DNA of 64,000 nt from Marinobacter mobilis. GTDB taxonomy: Bacteria > Pseudomonadota > Gammaproteobacteria > Pseudomonadales > Oleiphilaceae. Under the pieces are notes generated by a model. It did no database searches, was not told the DNA's origin, and saw nothing but the letters and a program-made list of their open reading frames with translations. The DNA lies in the NCBI RefSeq assembly GCF_900106945.1, contig NZ_FNNE01000004.1, forward strand, positions 62,001-126,000, in the 5' to 3' direction. Positions 1 to 8,883 of the stretch are shown one piece after another. Position numbers and translations under genes: made by a program. Position 1 is the first letter of the stretch, and each line of letters opens with the position of its first letter.

Positions 1-324
1 GTGAAAGGCCGATTTGCTCATTACCCATTCGTCGGTCACCGCAAAGGACAGGCACAGCGGTATGCCTGCGGCCAGCCGTTTCGACAGTCGCCCCCCGTTG
101 AGCACATGGATATAGAGATTGTCATGCAACCGCCAGGCGGTGATGGGAATGATCCTTGGCTCTCCCTCTTCCACAAACGCCAGATGGGCAGTTTTCAGCC
201 GGTCAATCAGTGCATAGGCGGGCGCACGGTCATAGCTGGCCCGCTTCGGTGCGCGTTTGACCCGGCTTCTCGGGCAGCAGGTGAGGGCAGATTCCAGAGG
301 CGGTAGGGTTTCAGGGGACGACAT
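1..324 (-). CDS. Pyridoxamine 5'-phosphate oxidase-like flavoprotein (partial)
   Basis: The 3' part of this gene is cut off by the window edge; 108 codons are visible. The N-terminus carries an R-x-x-x-R-x-x-Y-D-R-A stretch (RAPKRASYDRA, about residues 24-34) followed by strands HLAFVEEGEPRIIPI and DNLYIHVLNGG. This is the pattern of the NimA-like/Pyridox_ox_2 FMN-binding split-barrel family, whose members are cytoplasmic flavoproteins of mostly unknown substrate. The start is supported by an AAGGAG ribosome-binding site. It is divergent from a MocR/PdxR-type regulator, which makes it the likely regulated neighbour. Exact reaction is unknown. Confidence 0.8.
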   Translation of the reverse strand, partial: MSSPETLPPLESALTCCPRSRVKRAPKRASYDRAPAYALIDRLKTAHLAFVEEGEPRIIPITAWRLHDNLYIHVLNGGRLSKRLAAGIPLCLSFAVTDEWVMSKSAFH

Positions 325-385
325 CAGAAGCTCCTTTTTTCGTCGTTGGGAGCCCTATTAGAATTCGCATCTGATACCATAAAAA

Positions 386-415
386 GATCCAGATTATAAC
401 TTATCATGGGACCAG
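386..415. promoter_or_regulatory. Possible MocR operator: direct repeat
   Basis: GATCCAG (386-392) and GGACCAG (409-415) are near-identical direct repeats 23 bp apart, about two helical turns, in the divergent promoter region. MocR/GabR-type dimers are known to bind direct repeats in such places. The AT-rich TATAAC segment between them could be a -10 element. This is a tentative visual call. Confidence 0.3.
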
Positions 416-422
416 TTAATCA

Positions 423-1865
423 ATGACCCCCGTCATCGACGACCTGTCACTGGACGGCCCGGCCCCCTTGCAACAGCAACTCTACCGGCAACTGTCCCAG
501 CGTATTCTTCAGCAGCGCTACCTTCCCGGCCGCCAGCTGCCATCCAGTCGCCAGCTGGCCGCTGACCTCGGCGTCAGCCGCAATACCGTCAACGCGGTCT
601 ACGACCAACTCAAGGCCGAGGGCTTCCTTCGCAGCCAGGCCGGCAAGGGCATCTTCGTGCACGAGGACATTGAGCCCCACCGCCTCGCCTTTGAACGCGG
701 CGCAACTTCCCGGCCGGTCGGCGCCGGACCGGGCATGCTGCCATCACTCCCACGCCCGGTGGGGCCGTTCCGGCGCGGCGATGACGATGCCAATCTGCCG
801 TTCAATCCCGGCCTGCCGGACCTGGACGCGTTCCCCATCCGCAGCTGGAACCGGCTGCTCCATCACCAGGAAAGCCGCACCCAGCTGTTAGGCTACAGTG
901 ACCTGCAGGGTTACCCGCCTCTGCGCAAGGCCATTGCCGAGTACGTGCGGGTTTCCCGCGGTGTGCGTTGCCACCACGATCAGGTGATTGTGACCCAGGG
1001 AGCCCAACAGGGGCTGGCGCTGATTGGCGACGTGTTTCTGCGCCCGGGGGACCGGGTACTGAGCGAAGACCCGGGCTATCGCGGCGCCCGATATGCGCTG
1101 GGCCGGCAGGGACATACCCTGGTGCCGGTGCCGCTCAGGCGTGAGGTGCTGGATATCGACGCCCTGGGTGACATAGGCCCGGCCCGGTTGTTGTACTGCA
1201 CCCCCACCCACCAGTACCCCATGGGGGGCATTCTCGATATTTCCCAGCGCATGGCCCTGGTGCAATGGGCGCAGCAAAACCAGACCTGGATCATCGAGGA
1301 CGACTACGACAGCGAGTTCCATTTCTGCAACAAACCCTTCGCCGCCATTCAGGGCCTGTTCGACCAGGCTCCGGTGCTGTATGTCGGCAGCTTCAGCAAG
1401 ACGCTGCTGCCGGCACTTAGGGTCGGTTATCTGGTGGTTCCCGAACCGCTGGTGGATCATTTCGTCTGGGCCAAACGCATCAGCGGTGGCGAAAGCCCGC
1501 TCCTGAGTCAGGCGGTGATTGCCGAGTTCATCGACAGTGGCCAGTTCACCCGTCACCTGCGGCGTATGCGTCAGCTCTACCGCGATAAATGGCAATATTT
1601 CCAGGCTCGGGTCAGCGAGACACTGGCCGGGCAGGTCACCCCGGTGGCCGAAAGCGCCGGGATGCACCAGGTGCTGGAGGGATCGTTCAACGATGGCGAG
1701 GTAAGCCGGAAACTGCGTCAGCGAGGGTATGGTAGCGCGCCCCTGAGCGACCATTTTATTGGCACCGCCAGACGCCAGGGGCTGGTCATGGGGTTCGCCA
1801 GTGCCAGTGAACGTGAAATCGACGGCTGCATTGCCGCCCTGGCACAGTTGCTGCCTGCCGGCTAG
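423..1865 (+). CDS. MocR/PdxR-family transcriptional regulator
   Basis: The 480-residue protein has a GntR-type winged helix at about residues 12-78 (LPSSRQLAADLGVSRNTVNAVY), a linker, and an aminotransferase class I fold from about 125 to the end. The PLP-binding lysine is in SFSKTLLPALRVGY (K326), and the upstream DDYDSEF motif also matches the fold. Such proteins use PLP or an aminated ligand as effector to control vitamin B6, GABA or taurine genes. The divergent flavoprotein gene is the obvious local target. The start has only a weak ribosome-binding site (GGGA). The specific effector cannot be told from sequence. Confidence 0.9.
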   Translation: MTPVIDDLSLDGPAPLQQQLYRQLSQRILQQRYLPGRQLPSSRQLAADLGVSRNTVNAVYDQLKAEGFLRSQAGKGIFVHEDIEPHRLAFERGATSRPVGAGPGMLPSLPRPVGPFRRGDDDANLPFNPGLPDLDAFPIRSWNRLLHHQESRTQLLGYSDLQGYPPLRKAIAEYVRVSRGVRCHHDQVIVTQGAQQGLALIGDVFLRPGDRVLSEDPGYRGARYALGRQGHTLVPVPLRREVLDIDALGDIGPARLLYCTPTHQYPMGGILDISQRMALVQWAQQNQTWIIEDDYDSEFHFCNKPFAAIQGLFDQAPVLYVGSFSKTLLPALRVGYLVVPEPLVDHFVWAKRISGGESPLLSQAVIAEFIDSGQFTRHLRRMRQLYRDKWQYFQARVSETLAGQVTPVAESAGMHQVLEGSFNDGEVSRKLRQRGYGSAPLSDHFIGTARRQGLVMGFASASEREIDGCIAALAQLLPAG

Positions 1866-2037
1866 AGCACGGCGGTGACCAGCACCGAGACGGCGCTCAA
1901 GGTATCACTTTTCAATACCTGACAGCCGGCCAGCTGATACTTTATGCTTGACGGGTTTCAGGCCACCGGATGTGTGCTTGAATGCAACCACCCATTAACA
2001 CCACCAACCGGTCTCCGCCATCAGGGAAGCAGGCATC

Positions 2038-3207
2038 ATGAGCAGAACACTGAGGAAGCATTACGAAAACGTCGACCTGCAACCCGGCCAGGGCAAGGGC
2101 AGTGCAGCCCTGTCTATCGCAATCGGGTTGCTGTCCCTGCTGGGCGCCTTCTGCTTCCTCTGGCCGGAATTGTTCACGACACCGGATTTCCGGGGCTTCT
2201 ACGACAGCCAGGTTCTGAAAACGATGTTGCAGGCCAGCATCGCAATCGGTTTTGGCTTCGGCTTTTACTCCATCATGAAACACTCGTCGATGGGCTTCGG
2301 GCTGACCGGCATGTTGCTGGCCACAGCGGCGGCATTGCTGGGTTCGGGCCAGATCGAGGCGCCCGATATCGATACCCGTAACCTTTATGTGGGGCTGGAT
2401 TACTTCATTTTGACCCTGGTGATTCTGGCACTGGTGTTCATTCCACTGGAACGCGCGTTCCCCAAGGACCCGCACCAGAAGGTCCTGCGCAAGGGCTGGA
2501 TCACCGACCTCAAGTATTTCATGGTCAGCCACCTGGGTATTCAGCTGATCAGCTTTTTCACCATTATTCCGATTCAGGTTTACCTTCACCAGGCCTCGAC
2601 CTGGGATCTACAGCAATGGGTCGCTGCTCAGCCGCTCTGGCTGCAGTTCATCGAAATTCTGCTGGTGGTCGATTTCGGCACCTACTGGATTCACCGCGCC
2701 ATGCATGAAATACCCGCGCTATGGAAAATTCATGCGGTTCATCACTCCACCGAACAGATGGACTGGCTGGCCTCCTCCCGCCTGCACGTGCTGGAAATTC
2801 TCGCCAACCGCTTCGCCGGCTATCTGCCGATCTTCATCCTCGGCTTTGCGCCGTCTGCGGTGTACGCCTATCTGGTGTTTGTTTCGTTCCACGCCATTTT
2901 CATTCACGCCAATGTCCGCTTCCGCTTTCCGCTGCTGCGCTGGCTGATCGCTACGCCGGAATTCCATCACTGGCATCACTCCTCGGAAGACGCTGCCGTG
3001 GATCGCAACTACGCAGGTTTTCTGCCCATCTACGACGTTCTGTTTGGTACCACCTACATGCCATCGACCCTGGCCAATCGTTACGGCACCCGTTCAAACG
3101 ATGTCCCGGAGGGGATCGTGGGCCAGTTCCTGTACCCGTTCCGCCACTGGCTGGGAAAAAAACCTGACCCGGCACAGGCGGGGGTTCAGACCCGGGCTCA
3201 AGAATAA
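2038..3207 (+). CDS. Sterol desaturase / fatty acid hydroxylase family protein
   Basis: A 389-residue integral membrane protein with several hydrophobic segments and the three histidine clusters of the family: H219-R-A-M-H223, H232-A-V-H-H236 and H310-H-W-H-H314, which ligate a di-iron centre. Members hydroxylate or desaturate lipid substrates at the membrane. The N-terminal third holds an additional hydrophobic region (about residues 24-125) before the catalytic domain. It is followed by a FadL-type porin gene on the same strand, hinting at lipid metabolism, but the substrate is unknown and bacterial members are seldom true sterol enzymes. Confidence 0.85.
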   Translation: MSRTLRKHYENVDLQPGQGKGSAALSIAIGLLSLLGAFCFLWPELFTTPDFRGFYDSQVLKTMLQASIAIGFGFGFYSIMKHSSMGFGLTGMLLATAAALLGSGQIEAPDIDTRNLYVGLDYFILTLVILALVFIPLERAFPKDPHQKVLRKGWITDLKYFMVSHLGIQLISFFTIIPIQVYLHQASTWDLQQWVAAQPLWLQFIEILLVVDFGTYWIHRAMHEIPALWKIHAVHHSTEQMDWLASSRLHVLEILANRFAGYLPIFILGFAPSAVYAYLVFVSFHAIFIHANVRFRFPLLRWLIATPEFHHWHHSSEDAAVDRNYAGFLPIYDVLFGTTYMPSTLANRYGTRSNDVPEGIVGQFLYPFRHWLGKKPDPAQAGVQTRAQE

Positions 3208-3295
3208 GCATATCCAAATTAATTACTTTAGGTTCTAGCCCCTTTTGTGTATAAGATCGCGGCATATTTTTGCCAAAAATGAACAGAGGTTCACG

Positions 3296-4552
3296 ATGTT
3301 CCAGCGACACCTTCTCGCCTTCGGCCTGCTGGCCCTGACGCCAGTATCCGCACTGGCTACCAACGGCTATTTCCAGCACGGTTACGGCACCATCAGCGCT
3401 GGCATGGCCGGCACCGGTACTGCCTTTTCCCAGGACAGCATCGCCGCGGCCACCAACCCGGCCGGTATGGCGTTTGTGGGCAGCCGCATGGATCTTGGTC
3501 TGGAGGTGTTTTCGCCACGTCGTGAGTACACCGTCGAGGGCGGCAACCCTGCGCCTCCGGCTGGCACCTTCTATCTGCAACCGGGTACCTACGAGAGTCA
3601 CCGAAACGGCTTCCTCATTCCCCATTTCGGATACAACCGCCAGGTTTCTGACACCACGTCCCTGGGACTGACCATCTACGCCAACGGCGGCATGAATACG
3701 GAATATCCCGACACCAACGGCGGGCCTTTCTATGGCGGCCATACCGGGGTCAATCTGGAGCAGGTGTTCATCGCACCGACCTGGTCATGGAAATTTGCGG
3801 ACAACCAGGCCATCGGCTTTTCACCGGTCATTGCCTACCAGCGTTTTGAAGCAAAAGGTCTGGGCAATTTTGCCGGTTTCTCTGCCGATCCCTCGGCACT
3901 GACCGACCGTGGGGTGGATGACGCCTGGGGCTATGGTTTCCAGATCGGCTGGCAGGGCGAGGTGACCGACACCCTGCGTGCCGGGGTGAGCTGGCGCTCG
4001 ATCCTGGAAATGGATTCCTTCGACAAATACCAGGGCCTGTTTGCCGAACAGGGTGGTTTTGATATCCCCCAGCTGTTCAATGCCGGTATCGCCTGGTCAG
4101 GCCTGGAAAATCAGTGGTGGCTGCTGGAAGCCCAGCACCTTCGCTATGATGAAATCAACAGCATTGGCAATCCGCTGCTGCCAAACCTGATGACCGCACG
4201 CCTGGGGGATGAAAATGGTGCCGGCTTTGGCTGGAACGCCTCTACCGTCGTCAAGCTTGGCTGGCAGTGGCAACAGAACGACAGCCAGATCTGGCGGGCC
4301 GGTGTCAGTTACGGCGAGCAGCCAATCCCCGATTCGGAAGTGCTGTTCAACATCCTCGCGCCTGGCGTTCAGGAATGGCATTTCACTGGCGGCTTCACCC
4401 GTCAGTTCAGCCAGCAGCTGGAAGTTTCCGGCGCCCTGTTCTATTCACCACGCAAGAGCGTCACGGGGCCGAACCCGCTGGGGCCCGGTCAGGACATCGA
4501 GATATCCATGTACCAGATCGGCGCCATGGCCTCCCTGGGCTGGTCGTTCTGA
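3296..4552 (+). CDS. FadL/TodX-family outer membrane transporter
   Basis: A 418-residue outer membrane beta-barrel protein for uptake of long-chain fatty acids or other hydrophobic compounds. It has a cleavable signal peptide (MFQRHLLAFGLLALTPVSALA) and then the family's N-terminal NGYFQHGYGTISAGMAGTGTA and AATNPAGMAF motifs, which form the hatch region. It ends with an aromatic C-terminal residue (WSF), as expected for Bam-dependent insertion. I start it at the ATG preceded by AGAGGT rather than at an upstream in-frame codon because the signal peptide begins there. It sits 88 bp after the sterol-desaturase-like gene and may share its transcript. Confidence 0.88.
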   Translation: MFQRHLLAFGLLALTPVSALATNGYFQHGYGTISAGMAGTGTAFSQDSIAAATNPAGMAFVGSRMDLGLEVFSPRREYTVEGGNPAPPAGTFYLQPGTYESHRNGFLIPHFGYNRQVSDTTSLGLTIYANGGMNTEYPDTNGGPFYGGHTGVNLEQVFIAPTWSWKFADNQAIGFSPVIAYQRFEAKGLGNFAGFSADPSALTDRGVDDAWGYGFQIGWQGEVTDTLRAGVSWRSILEMDSFDKYQGLFAEQGGFDIPQLFNAGIAWSGLENQWWLLEAQHLRYDEINSIGNPLLPNLMTARLGDENGAGFGWNASTVVKLGWQWQQNDSQIWRAGVSYGEQPIPDSEVLFNILAPGVQEWHFTGGFTRQFSQQLEVSGALFYSPRKSVTGPNPLGPGQDIEISMYQIGAMASLGWSF

Positions 4553-4565
4553 GTCCGGTTCCCCC

Positions 4566-4615
4566 CGCCACCCGTTAACGGTGGCGTCCTCCGGTTACGG
4601 GGTCACCGTAACCGG
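4566..4615. terminator. Two stem-loops between convergent genes
   Basis: CGCCACC/GGTGGCG (4566-4572 with 4580-4586) is followed by the perfect 10-bp stem CCGGTTACGG/CCGTAACCGG (4591-4600 with 4606-4615). They lie between the FadL gene and the convergent stress-protein gene, the second overlapping the latter's last codons. No long T-run follows on either strand, so termination efficiency is uncertain. Confidence 0.5.
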
Positions 4616-5446
4616 AAGGTTCAGGGCCAGCAGCAATGGCTCGATGCCCGGCTGACAAAACAGTGCCGACTGACGGCTGATGACCAGCTGGGAAGCCCCT
4701 TCCTCCCGCAACACCCGAGCCACCGTGGCTGCCCCCATCGACGCCAGCTGACGCAGCCGACAGCCTTTGCCAAATACCGCCGTTGCCGCCTTGAGATCAG
4801 CCAGTTTCGAGGCCGTCAGGCCATCACCGGCCGGTACCACCACCGTGACCGGTTGCTGGCGATGCCGGCAAACCGACTGGGCCGCGAGCAGGGCCCGCTC
4901 GTTGGCATCGTCATGGTCGTTAAGCAGTACCACCACCCGTTGCACCGGCTTGCGTGTTTCGCACCAGAGCAACACCACTCCGGGCGCCTGATGCATCAGA
5001 CCGCGGGCGGTCGAGCCCAGACGCATACCAATAGCCTCCGACCAGCCGGAACGCCCCAGCACCAGAAGATCCTGCGGTCGGGCCAGCGCCAATACCTCGT
5101 CCACCACATGTCCGCGGATCACGCTGAGGTCACAGGGAAACCCCCGCTGCGCCTCCAGTTCGGTCAGTGCTGACCGCGCCCGTTCTGCCAGCCGACGCAA
5201 CCGCTGTTCCAGGAGAATCCGGTCCATCGGGCGGCGCTCACCGGAGGTACCGCCAACCTCGCGGGTAAACGGATAGGCCGCGCTGCGCAGCAGATTGTCC
5301 TCCTCCACAAAGACTCCCAGCACCTCACGGCCCTCACGGCCGGCAATGTCAGCCGCTGCGGCCAGGGCCGCCCGGCTCAGGCGCGAGCCGTCGAGCAGCA
5401 CCAGTATCCGCCCGGGCGGCCCCGCCGCGCCGGTCGGGCTAGCCAT
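4595..5446 (-). CDS. Universal stress protein (tandem UspA domains)
   Basis: The 283-residue protein contains a first UspA domain beginning GRILVLLDGSRLSRAAL and ending with the ATP-binding pattern GRSG-x9-GST (GRSGWSEAIGMRLGST, about residues 130-145), and a weaker second Usp-like half with PVQRVVVLLNDHDDANERAL. Usp proteins are cytoplasmic stress and energy-sensing factors. The start ATG lies inside the 3' end of the upstream Lon-like protease gene (8-bp overlap), so the two are probably translationally coupled. An upstream in-frame extension would run far into the protease gene and is rejected. Confidence 0.88.
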   Translation of the reverse strand: MASPTGAAGPPGRILVLLDGSRLSRAALAAAADIAGREGREVLGVFVEEDNLLRSAAYPFTREVGGTSGERRPMDRILLEQRLRRLAERARSALTELEAQRGFPCDLSVIRGHVVDEVLALARPQDLLVLGRSGWSEAIGMRLGSTARGLMHQAPGVVLLWCETRKPVQRVVVLLNDHDDANERALLAAQSVCRHRQQPVTVVVPAGDGLTASKLADLKAATAVFGKGCRLRQLASMGAATVARVLREEGASQLVISRQSALFCQPGIEPLLLALNLPVTVTP

Positions 5447-7844
5447 GGTCGTTTTCTCCGCCTGGCTCCGATGGCTTGGCCTCATCATCCTGCGCCTTGC
5501 TGATAGCCACAAACCGTGACAGTCGCTCCGCCACGGCGGCGTTGACACTGCCTTCAGGGAATACTCCGTCCGCATCCGGCGCTCCCGCCGGCAGGTCCGT
5601 CAGCAGGGCAATGGCCTGGTCGATATGGCTGATCGGGTAGATCCGGAAGCGGCCATCCGCCACGGCTTCACGTACATCCGCCCTCAACATCAGGTGCTCG
5701 ACATTACTGGCCGGCAGCAGCACGCCCTGGCCATCAACCACACCGGCTTCACGACAGACATCGAAAAAGCCTTCGATTTTCTCATTGACCCCGCCTACCG
5801 CCTGCACATCACCGTGCTGGTTCATTGAACCGGTCACGGCATAGGACTGACGTAACGGAATCCGGGCGATGGCCGACAGCAGCACACAGGTTTCCGCCAC
5901 GGATGCCGAGTCCCCCTCCACGCCGCCATAGGATTGCTCGAAGGCGACGCTGGCAGACAGCGACAGCTCGCCCTCGCCAGCGTATCGACTGGCCAGAAAG
6001 CGCGACAGGATCATCACTGCCTTGCTGTGGATCGGCCCACCCAGCTTGGCCTCGCGCTCGATATCCACCACCTGCCCCTTACCCGGTCGGGCAGTGGCGG
6101 AAATGCGGGTTGGCTGGCCAAAGCGCGACGCTCCCAGTTGCAGCACGGAGAGGCCATTAACCAGGGCGATGGCGTGACCTTTGGTGGCGATCATCACAAT
6201 GCCCCGGGTGATCTGCTCGCGGCTGAGTTCCCGCACCCGGCTGGCGCGATACTCCCGCTCATCAATGGCCCGCTGCACGTGACTGGCATCCATTGTGTGG
6301 GCGCCTTCAGTCCCCGCCCAATGGTCGGCCTCACTGAGCAGGTCGCGAATCACCCGATCGTGGGCGGACACCTTACGCTGGTCGTCTGCCATGCGACTGC
6401 CGTGTTCGATCAGCCGCGCCACGGCGTCCCGCTGCACCGGCCGGGTGCCGAGGCTGCGGGCAATCGTGGCCACCATTCTGGCGTACAGCAGGTAACCGTC
6501 CTCGCGGCGCTCCAGGTCATCCGCGAAATCGGCCTCAACCTTGAACAGTTCCAGAAAATCGGGGTCGTAATGGGACAGCAGGTAATAGAGCATGCGATCC
6601 CCCAGCAGCACCACCTTGACCGATACCGGTATAGGCTCCGGCTGCAGGCTCACGGTGCTCATCAGTCCGTACAGCCGCTCCAGGGATTCGATACGGAGTT
6701 CGCTGGATAACAGCACCCGTTTGAGACTTTCCCAGGCCAGTGGCTGCGTCAGAATACGACGGGCGTCGATGATCAGGTAACCACCGTTGGCGCGGTGTAT
6801 CGAACCTCCGCGGATCAGCGTGAAATCGGTGTACAGGGTACCCTGACGGGCATGATGTTCAATCTGGCCGGTCAGGTGCTGATGGCTCGGCAAGTCTTCG
6901 TAAACCACCGGCGCGCCCCGGGTGTCGGCGTTATCCACCAGCAGGTTGATGTCATAGCGGGCCAGCAGGGCCTTGGGGGGGCCATGCTCATTGTCACGGA
7001 ACAGCTCCGCATGCTCCACCACATCTTCCTGCACCGCATCCAGATAACGAATCACCTCCGGCAGGTGTGACCAGCGCTCCCGCAATTCACCCATAGGGGC
7101 GCCGAGGGTCAGCTGCACCATTTCCTCATTGAGGGAACGCACTCGCTCCCGCACTTCCTTCCTTAGTTTGGGGATCTGCTGAATGCTTTGCTGAAGCTTC
7201 TTCTCCAGATCCTCGACCTTGCTTTCGATCAGCGTGCGCTCATCGTCGGACAGCTTCTGGTAGTCGTCAGGATCGATCACCTCACCATTACGCCGCATCG
7301 GGGCGAAGGTAAAACCGGTCGGCGTGGTGATCATGGCAATGTTGTTGTCGTTGGCTTCCTGCTGGATCGCGCTCAGCCCTTCCTGCTGATGCTGGCTGAC
7401 TTCTTCCTGCAGTTCCTGCAGACGGGCCTGGTATTCCTCGCTTTCAAAGGTGGCCGGTACCGACGTCCGCAACTCACTCGCCAGATCCGCCATATCCTGC
7501 CTGAAGCTGCGCCCCTGTCCTGCAGGGAACGCCAGCACCCGGGGTTTCTCGGCCTGCTGGAAGTTCAGTACGTAACACCAGTCGGAGGGCACCGTCTGCT
7601 GCGCCGCGTGACGGGTCAGGAAGCGATTGACCAAGTCATGCTTACCCACCCCGGAAGGCCCCAGCACGAACAGGTTGAAGCCCGCTGCCGACATGCCCGC
7701 ACCGAACTCCAGTGCCCTCAGTACCCGTTCCTGGCCACAGGGCAGTTCGAGATCGTCAAGGGACTCAGTGGTGGCAAACGACAACACCTCAGGCGGGCAA
7801 CGATGGTAGACCTGGGCTTCCGTCAGCGGTACGGGGAGTGGCAT
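5439..7844 (-). CDS. Lon-related ATP-dependent protease (AAA+ / LonB-like)
   Basis: The 801-residue protein has a Walker A motif GPSGVGK near residues 62-68, a long insertion with coiled-coil character (about 130-250), and a C-terminal Lon protease domain. The serine-lysine dyad is visible as S646 in EGDSASVAE and K689 in VNEKIEG. It belongs to the Lon-related protease family of proteobacteria rather than canonical Lon: it lacks the Lon N-terminal substrate domain. A strong AGGAGG ribosome-binding site precedes the start. It is the first gene of an operon with the universal stress protein, suggesting a role in stress proteostasis. Substrates are unknown. Confidence 0.92.
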   Translation of the reverse strand: MPLPVPLTEAQVYHRCPPEVLSFATTESLDDLELPCGQERVLRALEFGAGMSAAGFNLFVLGPSGVGKHDLVNRFLTRHAAQQTVPSDWCYVLNFQQAEKPRVLAFPAGQGRSFRQDMADLASELRTSVPATFESEEYQARLQELQEEVSQHQQEGLSAIQQEANDNNIAMITTPTGFTFAPMRRNGEVIDPDDYQKLSDDERTLIESKVEDLEKKLQQSIQQIPKLRKEVRERVRSLNEEMVQLTLGAPMGELRERWSHLPEVIRYLDAVQEDVVEHAELFRDNEHGPPKALLARYDINLLVDNADTRGAPVVYEDLPSHQHLTGQIEHHARQGTLYTDFTLIRGGSIHRANGGYLIIDARRILTQPLAWESLKRVLLSSELRIESLERLYGLMSTVSLQPEPIPVSVKVVLLGDRMLYYLLSHYDPDFLELFKVEADFADDLERREDGYLLYARMVATIARSLGTRPVQRDAVARLIEHGSRMADDQRKVSAHDRVIRDLLSEADHWAGTEGAHTMDASHVQRAIDEREYRASRVRELSREQITRGIVMIATKGHAIALVNGLSVLQLGASRFGQPTRISATARPGKGQVVDIEREAKLGGPIHSKAVMILSRFLASRYAGEGELSLSASVAFEQSYGGVEGDSASVAETCVLLSAIARIPLRQSYAVTGSMNQHGDVQAVGGVNEKIEGFFDVCREAGVVDGQGVLLPASNVEHLMLRADVREAVADGRFRIYPISHIDQAIALLTDLPAGAPDADGVFPEGSVNAAVAERLSRFVAISKAQDDEAKPSEPGGENDHG

Positions 7845-7938
7845 CCCAACCTCCTGTTATGCAATCCAGCCTGATGCCGTGTGAACGGCCCTACTGGCAA
7901 GGATAGACCACATCCGACGGGAGCCCAGAGGCATCACC

Positions 7939-8172
7939 TTATCGACCGCTTACCCCGAGCCGGTCGAGGTAGTGCTGGAGCTCGACCTCACCGATATCGA
8001 CGTATTCCAGCACCCGGCCATAGACCATGGCCGAGGGCACCGAACGACCGCCCCGTTCCTGCTGCGCTTCGTTGAGTACATAGAGGATAATACGCTCGAT
8101 GCGGGTCAGGCCGTCGCGCACATCGGGCAGGTTGTTGAGCGCGGCGAGAGCGTCAGACCGATCCATGGCCAT
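7939..8172 (-). CDS. Small conserved hypothetical protein
   Basis: A 77-residue soluble, mostly helical protein with no transmembrane segment (LPDVRDGLTRIERIILYVLNEAQ). I do not recognise a named family. Reality is supported by its placement: its start overlaps the end of the upstream membrane-protein gene by 20 bp, and codon use resembles the neighbours. An alternative start two codons later (MDRSDAL) is possible. Function unknown. Confidence 0.6.
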   Translation of the reverse strand: MAMDRSDALAALNNLPDVRDGLTRIERIILYVLNEAQQERGGRSVPSAMVYGRVLEYVDIGEVELQHYLDRLGVSGR

Positions 8173-8551
8173 CGTGATCGCCCCGCATCGACTGAATAAA
8201 CAGCACCTTCATCAACACCATCCCAACCAGCAGCATCACCGCCGACAGTGCCAGCACAGGATCAATCACCTGGGGGTCAATAAACTGACCGTAAAGCAGG
8301 AACAAACCGAGCGACATCACCGCCACACCGACCTGATGGAGGTAAAACTGAATACCCGCCAATCGCGATTCGCTGTTGGTGAGCCAGAGCTTATGGCAAA
8401 GGCCGTAGATAAAGGACACCACAAACCCGGCCAGCAGGATGTGGGCATGGGTGACGAACTGACCATGATCCTTGGTCTTCGCCATGTAAATACCCAGCAT
8501 CATGCCGATAATGGCGTAGCCCAAAGCACTCAGTACAAATTTCCGGTCCAT
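8153..8551 (-). CDS. Small four-helix membrane protein with conserved histidines
   Basis: The 132-residue protein is almost entirely membrane-embedded, with four predicted helices. Helix 2 begins THAHILLAGF and helix 3 contains YLHQVGVAVMSLGLFLL. The H-A-H-x4-G pattern resembles helices of haem-copper oxidase subunit I and NnrS-type proteins, so a haem- or metal-binding membrane role is possible but unproven. The start at MDRKFVLS is chosen because AGGGGA precedes it. It is probably co-transcribed with the 77-residue gene it overlaps. Confidence 0.7.
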   Translation of the reverse strand: MDRKFVLSALGYAIIGMMLGIYMAKTKDHGQFVTHAHILLAGFVVSFIYGLCHKLWLTNSESRLAGIQFYLHQVGVAVMSLGLFLLYGQFIDPQVIDPVLALSAVMLLVGMVLMKVLFIQSMRGDHDGHGSV

Positions 8552-8883
8552 ACGTTCCCCTGTCATCACATCGTTGTTAAAAGGCGGCTGGCGTTCTGTG
8601 CTGTCAGCCCGGCCCAACTCCCAGAGTTTAGCGCTTTACCGGACTTTCGGTACCTGTTCCTGACAAACGACACGCGCATCAGCCATCATGGCGTCACGAT
8701 CGTCAGCCGTGCTGAAAAATGATATTGATCAACTTCTGACCTGCTTTGTGATCAAGTTCAGCAAGTGACTGCTAGTATTAAAAGCGTGTAGTAAACCTTG
8801 CCGTTAAGCCTGCAAAAGGCTTGGGAACATTAAGGATGTGTCCTCTACATGATGGTGAACAGGGACAGACATAGAAAGAGGGC
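8552..8883. other. Divergent intergenic region
   Basis: About 330 bp separate the small membrane-protein gene from the diguanylate cyclase gene. It contains two related TGATCAA segments near 8733 and 8752 (ATTGATCAACTTC and TGATCAAGTTC) and an AT-rich TAGTATTAAA that could be a -10 for the cyclase. No coding sequence or strong hairpin was seen. Confidence 0.4.

Noticed and set aside
1..306. Plus-strand open frame at the left edge
   Set aside because: The minus strand encodes a recognisable flavoprotein with a strong AAGGAG site; the plus frame is its shadow.
8728..8765. TTGATCA segments as an FNR box
   Set aside because: The two halves do not have the TTGAT-N4-ATCAA spacing.
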